NCBI GenBank assembly: GCA_030077755.1
Contig: JAQJZZ010000010.1
Location: 558,001 to 622,000, forward strand
Direction: 5' to 3'
Source of the DNA: Filosporella fistucella
Taxonomy: Eukaryota > Ascomycota > Leotiomycetes > Helotiales
Length of the DNA: 64,000 nt
Position numbers and translations under genes: made by a program. Each line of letters begins with the position of its first letter. Position 1 is the first letter of the stretch. Positions 59,700-64,000 of the stretch are shown here, in pieces. Under the pieces are notes generated by a model. That model saw only the letters and a list, made by a program, of their open reading frames with translations. It made no database searches and had not been told where the DNA came from.

Positions 59700-62007
59700 T
59701 CACTTCCCACTGCCACCACAGGGGCTTGCGAGCTTGCCTAAAAATTTATTAAGGTTTCGCACCCCCTTCGTCTTCCCATCTTCAATGCCAATAACTGCAC
59801 CAATTAGATCATGGTTGATCTTCTCTCCAACAGCACTATCCATCTTATACTCCTCGTGACTTCTCACAAAGTCACGAATCCATTTTGCCGCAGTCCAAAG
59901 TGTACCATTCGCTCTCTTACGAATGAGATCTAGATAAGCAGCAAGCTCGCATCTTGTCTCGACATCTACATTCATGCTATCCAAGTAGCTCTCGACGAGA
60001 GGGATCAAGCCTGGAAATTCATTCTCAGAATCAGGCTTGCTGCCATTCATGATTTCGTCGATCCCCATTAAAGCATATTCATCTTCAACAGGGCCTGAAG
60101 GAGTTGGAGGTCGACTTATAACTGGAGTGTTGGTGCCAGAAGGGGTTCCATTTGAGGAGTATGGTCGAGGCGGTCGACTTGGGAAAGGATTTTTCCTGAA
60201 ATAGAACTTATCGTTCAAAACTGCATCTCGCCTGTGAGCCGTCTCCATATTCTCGTCGGTCCTTGTAATTGGTATGTAAAAGTTTAAATCGAAACTAAGA
60301 ATCGCGCGGGTAATTAGAACAATGAAGACTGAAAATGCAGCATTTTCATAGTCGGTGACCTGAATTTCCATTGGGCGGAATTCGACACGCCATCCGATAT
60401 CATTTCCTGCTGGAGGGGGCTTAAATCGAATGTGCTGCCAATTTGTGGATTGGAGGTTCTCAAAATGATCTGTTTTTGTAAGGTCGAGCTCTTCCAGATC
60501 TTCGTTGAAGACGACGATAGGGTCGCGAATAAAAAGATGGGCGAAGTGAGTAGCCAATAGTGAGTCCATGCCTCCATCCATGAGTTTTTGTTTTACATCC
60601 GGGTCTGTGATGAGATTTGAGTCCAAATACTCTTTCCGTAATCGAGGATCTTCAGATATATATGTTGAGTTTGGTGCATAGCGGGACTTTAAAATTCTCC
60701 ACCGATTCTCGTTCAAAGGCTTCAAAGTGTTAGTTGTTTCACACAAGAGATAGGGCACATACCTTTTCTCCTAGCTCCTCTGGCGTTCGATCATCAACTG
60801 CAGCACTGATCTGATTCCATCTGACATCTGTATCCGCGAGAAAACCTTTATAAATTGGTGTTGCAGCTGTAAGGGCAAGTAAGATCGGACCCAACGGGCT
60901 CAATTGATCATACATCTTTCGTCCTTCAGTGATGTTTTTTGCTTGAAACGTTATCTGCAAACAACAACTTCCCATACCAAACGCCATAGCGTCCATATGG
61001 ATAAAATTATCTGGGGATGCTCCATTCCGAACATCGTCATCTTCAGGCCACTTGTGTAAATCGTAATTGACTGTTGGATCTTTCCACGGCCATTGTGTCC
61101 TCTCATCTCTAAACACAGGCACGTTTACTTGGACCTTTCTTCCTCTTCTTGATCGGATATTGGCAGCCAAGGTAGGGAAACGGATGTGAGGATTTGCAAT
61201 TTCATCTGGAACAAATTGAGATCGAAGCTTCTCTCCAGATGGTGGATAATAAGGGGTTGTAAAGGTTCCAGGACTGCCCAATCTTGGATATGTGGTTAGT
61301 GTGATTGGATATTCTTCAGGATTCATATGCTCTTTGGCAATTTTCCGTCTATCCGTGTCAGCATTACCTTAAGCAGGAAAATCATATTCACCTCAATTTC
61401 ATATTCGTCTCCACATCGAGTAAGTCCTTGAAACCGATTCCCCATGGTTTTCCCGGCGTAGCTTCGAGCATGAATCGACCGAACTCGGGATGAAAGATTG
61501 GAAGTGGGACGCCTCTATATGAAGTCAGTCTTGTATGCTTGTACGAAAGAGGGACGCACCCATTTCTCTTCACAACTTGTAAATCTGGAACGCAGCCTCC
61601 ATGTGTACATAAATTCTCATCCTCCGCCAATGCGCTCAGAATATCCGCTTGCCGCAAAGAGAGGGTGACATTGGGTTCGTCTTTCTTGTAGTTGACTACC
61701 AGATATTCAACCTGTAGTCGTTATTAAATATTCTCCTGACTTCAAATCCATGCCAACCTCATCTCCCCAGAGCAATGCATCTCTCTCCTTCCCTTTAGCT
61801 TTGTTCCAAATTGCTAGCAATTGCTATACACATTAGTGTCATTTCCCAACTCAATCGAATTATGTACCTCAATTCCCCATTCCCGAACTTGTTTTGCACT
61901 CTTCTTTGCCTCCGGCCAGTCTAGTGGGGTCCCCAAAGCTCTAGAAACATTAGCATATAGCTCAACTTTTCCATATCGGCAATCCCTTGTACTCACAAAA
62001 GACCCAT
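59700..62007 (-). CDS. GSH1: Glutamate-cysteine ligase (gamma-glutamylcysteine synthetase)
   Basis: Seven exons: 62007-61997, 61940-61868, 61823-61758, 61711-61560, 61514-61392, 61348-60763 and 60719-59700, phase-consistent and about 676 residues. The first exon is only 11 bp: it encodes MGL and two bases of the fourth codon, restoring the family's standard start MGLLALGTPLDW. Conserved blocks include ALLWGDEVEYLVV, GRFMLEATPGKPWG, IHMDAMAFGMGSCCLQITFQ, RWNQISAAVDDRTPEE and GWRVEFRPMEIQVTDYENAAF. The enzyme joins glutamate and cysteine with ATP, the rate-limiting step of glutathione synthesis in the cytosol. The length matches the usual 670-680 residues of fungal enzymes, and no key block is missing. 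A GATATATATACC element at 62166-62177 may be the TATA box. Confidence 0.94.
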
Positions 62008-64000
62008 TGTGTGTCTCTATGTATCCTATCAATACCCCACGTCTATGCGCCAGGTCTCGTCTGCCAATCTGCAGGACCGTGATGTACCTCTTTGATTCGT
62101 CTCGAGGATCGCAGATTGTGAATCGCGATTGTCGCACGACTTGTAATTGAAATCGATCAGTGGGAGATATATATACCTTATCTCTCAATTCTGCCCAGCG
62201 AATTCGAATTCTGCGACCGGATTCTTGTCCCCTTCAAGTCAACGCTTCCCTTCGGCAGAATCAATCTGTAAACCCCCACTCTGTCAGGCTTCACATAGCC
62301 ATTCCCGCAGCCACGAGACAATAACACTGTTCAGCACGCAATATGCGCATACGCTCACTGGTCTCTGCGCGTTTCTCTTACCCCTCAATAACAATATGGG
62401 CGAAAATAAGAAATATTTGAGGAAAGAAGTTGAGGATATTTAAAGATAGCGGGATTAGATTGTAATTTTTTGGCTCCGGTGTTGCTTACAAAACATTTTC
62501 TTTCGGCGCGTCGAAAATTCCATGGGACGTCATGGGCGTTTTCGGGTGTGAGGAGGGGCAGCCAAGGCTGATTTACAGGGCAATGACGCTAGAGCTGTTT
62601 GGGAGAAACAACACCATATTGTCATCATTCATATCATGGTTTGTTACCATCATGACAAATGACTTCTGATGTGGCCGGTATATAATCCGTTATGATATTC
62701 TAGTAGAACAACATGACTGCGAAAGGATCGTCAATGGATGCATTACCCCGCAAATCTCGAGGCTCCATTGTGTCGGGTATGAGAGAGTCAAGTGATGAAT
62801 GATGACAACAAGAGGCAAACAGAGCAGCTGACGATGAAATTGCTGAAACTCTCCAGTGCACAACTCTAGTTGTAAAACTCTAAACATCGAGAGAAGCCAT
62901 GCAGTCTCATGACTCTAGCATGCCAAGGCGGAACTTAAAAACGGAATTGTTATTTGACCACTGGAGGCAATTTGCAAACCAAACATCAATCAGCGGCACA
63001 GAGGCTGCTTGATATCAACTCATGAGTATGTAGTAGATTGCATTCTCCCTCCAAGCTTATATTCGAAAGGCATTCGTCAAGCGATGGCAGCCCCTCAAAG
63101 TCCCTTCAAACACTTAAAGACTTCCAGTTACCTCTGTTTCACCACGGCTTCATGAGATACTTACCTCTTAACATGAGACCAGTATTGCACAACCATACAC
63201 CTATGTATGATTCCGTCAGCTACATTAGTTTCCCAGGTGGAAGTCCCATGCCTCAGATATGTACAACCAAAACCCTCTCCGAACCGAATTCGAGAATTCC
63301 ACGACATAATCCTCAAACCCTTTATAGATATACTCTGTTCTTTTTCCTCACACTAATCTGTTTTGCCTGTACAAAATGTCCCAGGGTCCTCTTCATCCCA
63401 AGCGGGAAGCCGCATATTTCCAGTCAGGACCCTCCACTCAACCAATCTCTCTCCTCCACAACATCACCGATACGATTGAGATTCCGATTATGCAGGACTT
63501 CCCACTATCTTTGAGCCTTGCACAACATATACTATATGTTAGATGCTGTCATCTGTTGTACTGCAAGAGGTCCTTGCTCACATATCTCAATTCCATTCCA
63601 CAATCGAGCTAGAGCAATCAGAAGATAACATAAGGAAGAGAAAGGCACTAAATACCTACAGTAAGTGCAGCAGGTTGCATATACTCAATAATGAATGTGA
63701 TATTCTTATAGTAGTACTACCACAGCGAAAAGATATGAGAAAATCTGTTGGTGGCTTTCTGACATATGCATCATTCTCTCGGAAATCTCAAGGCTAAATT
63801 TCCTCACATATCCAAGTACACTGCTACATCCGTAACCTTTCAATCTTAAATCCTAGTTCCTATACCCAGCCCTTCCTCACACCGCATATTCCCATCATTT
63901 TCTTGACCTAAAGCAGAAAAATATTCCTTCCCTTCCTCCATCTCTCAGCTTTCGTCTAAGTGCTCACATTGCCTCCCCCACTAGTTTCAGATCCGATCAA
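62008..64000. other. Right-end region, no supported gene
   Basis: About 2 kb. The first 300 bp hold the ligase promoter. Frames at 63038-63514, 63376-63612 and 63543-63797 (+) have no recognisable domain. A gene starting near the right edge cannot be excluded. Confidence 0.45.

Noticed and set aside
63038..63797. Plus-strand ORFs at the right end
   Set aside because: Overlapping frames without recognisable content; cannot be supported from the window alone.

Overview
The window looks like nuclear DNA of a filamentous ascomycete (Pezizomycotina; Leotiomycetes is my best guess from protein flavour, not proven). Genes are broken by many short GT-AG introns of about 45-60 bp. Families typical of this group are present: fungal Zn2Cys6 regulators, HET, 2EXR, CFEM, GH72, an ENA-type P-ATPase and a CPAF-like S41 peptidase. 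I saw no rRNA, tRNA, CRISPR array or intact transposon. I rebuilt exon structures by hand from splice sites and reading-frame phase.

Layout. 0-4 kb: a divergent pair, an edge-truncated protein kinase (-) and an MLKL-like protein (+) with an N-terminal helical bundle and a pseudokinase. 4.6-7.6 kb: a small secreted protein and a GDSL/CE16 esterase (-), then a small foldback (MITE-like) repeat near 8 kb. 8.4-9.6 kb: a metallo-beta-lactamase-fold protein with an RRM inserted in it. 11.2-14.8 kb: an ENA-type cation ATPase. 15.9-20.3 kb: an MFS transporter followed by a Zn2Cys6 regulator. 20.8-22.4 kb: the kinetochore subunit Dsn1/Mis13. 23.1-25.8 kb: a secreted S41 peptidase. 26.6-27.5 kb: an Arg/Ser-rich protein, then about 2.7 kb without a convincing gene.

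30.3-34.5 kb: an NmrA-like protein and a CFEM single-pass membrane protein. 36.0-40.7 kb: DBP5 and BZZ1, divergently transcribed. 41.4-42.3 kb: an acidic-tailed protein with a degenerate ~70 bp tandem repeat in its 5' flank. 43.5-44.3 kb: a 2EXR protein. 46.3-47.8 kb: a GH72 glucanosyltransferase. 48.5-50.3 kb: a HET gene carrying an in-frame stop. 51-52.2 kb: a low-complexity protein. 53.8-56.4 kb: a caspase-like domain fused to C2H2 fingers. 56.9-58.7 kb: a second Zn2Cys6 regulator. 59.7-62.0 kb: glutamate-cysteine ligase.

Most genes are independent housekeeping or accessory loci. The most interesting material is the kinase/MLKL-like pair, the RRM-in-MBL fusion and the caspase-like zinc-finger protein whose catalytic His is replaced by Tyr. 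Three families tied to fungal cell death or self/non-self recognition (MLKL-like, HET, caspase-like) fall within 64 kb, but they are far apart and this may be chance.
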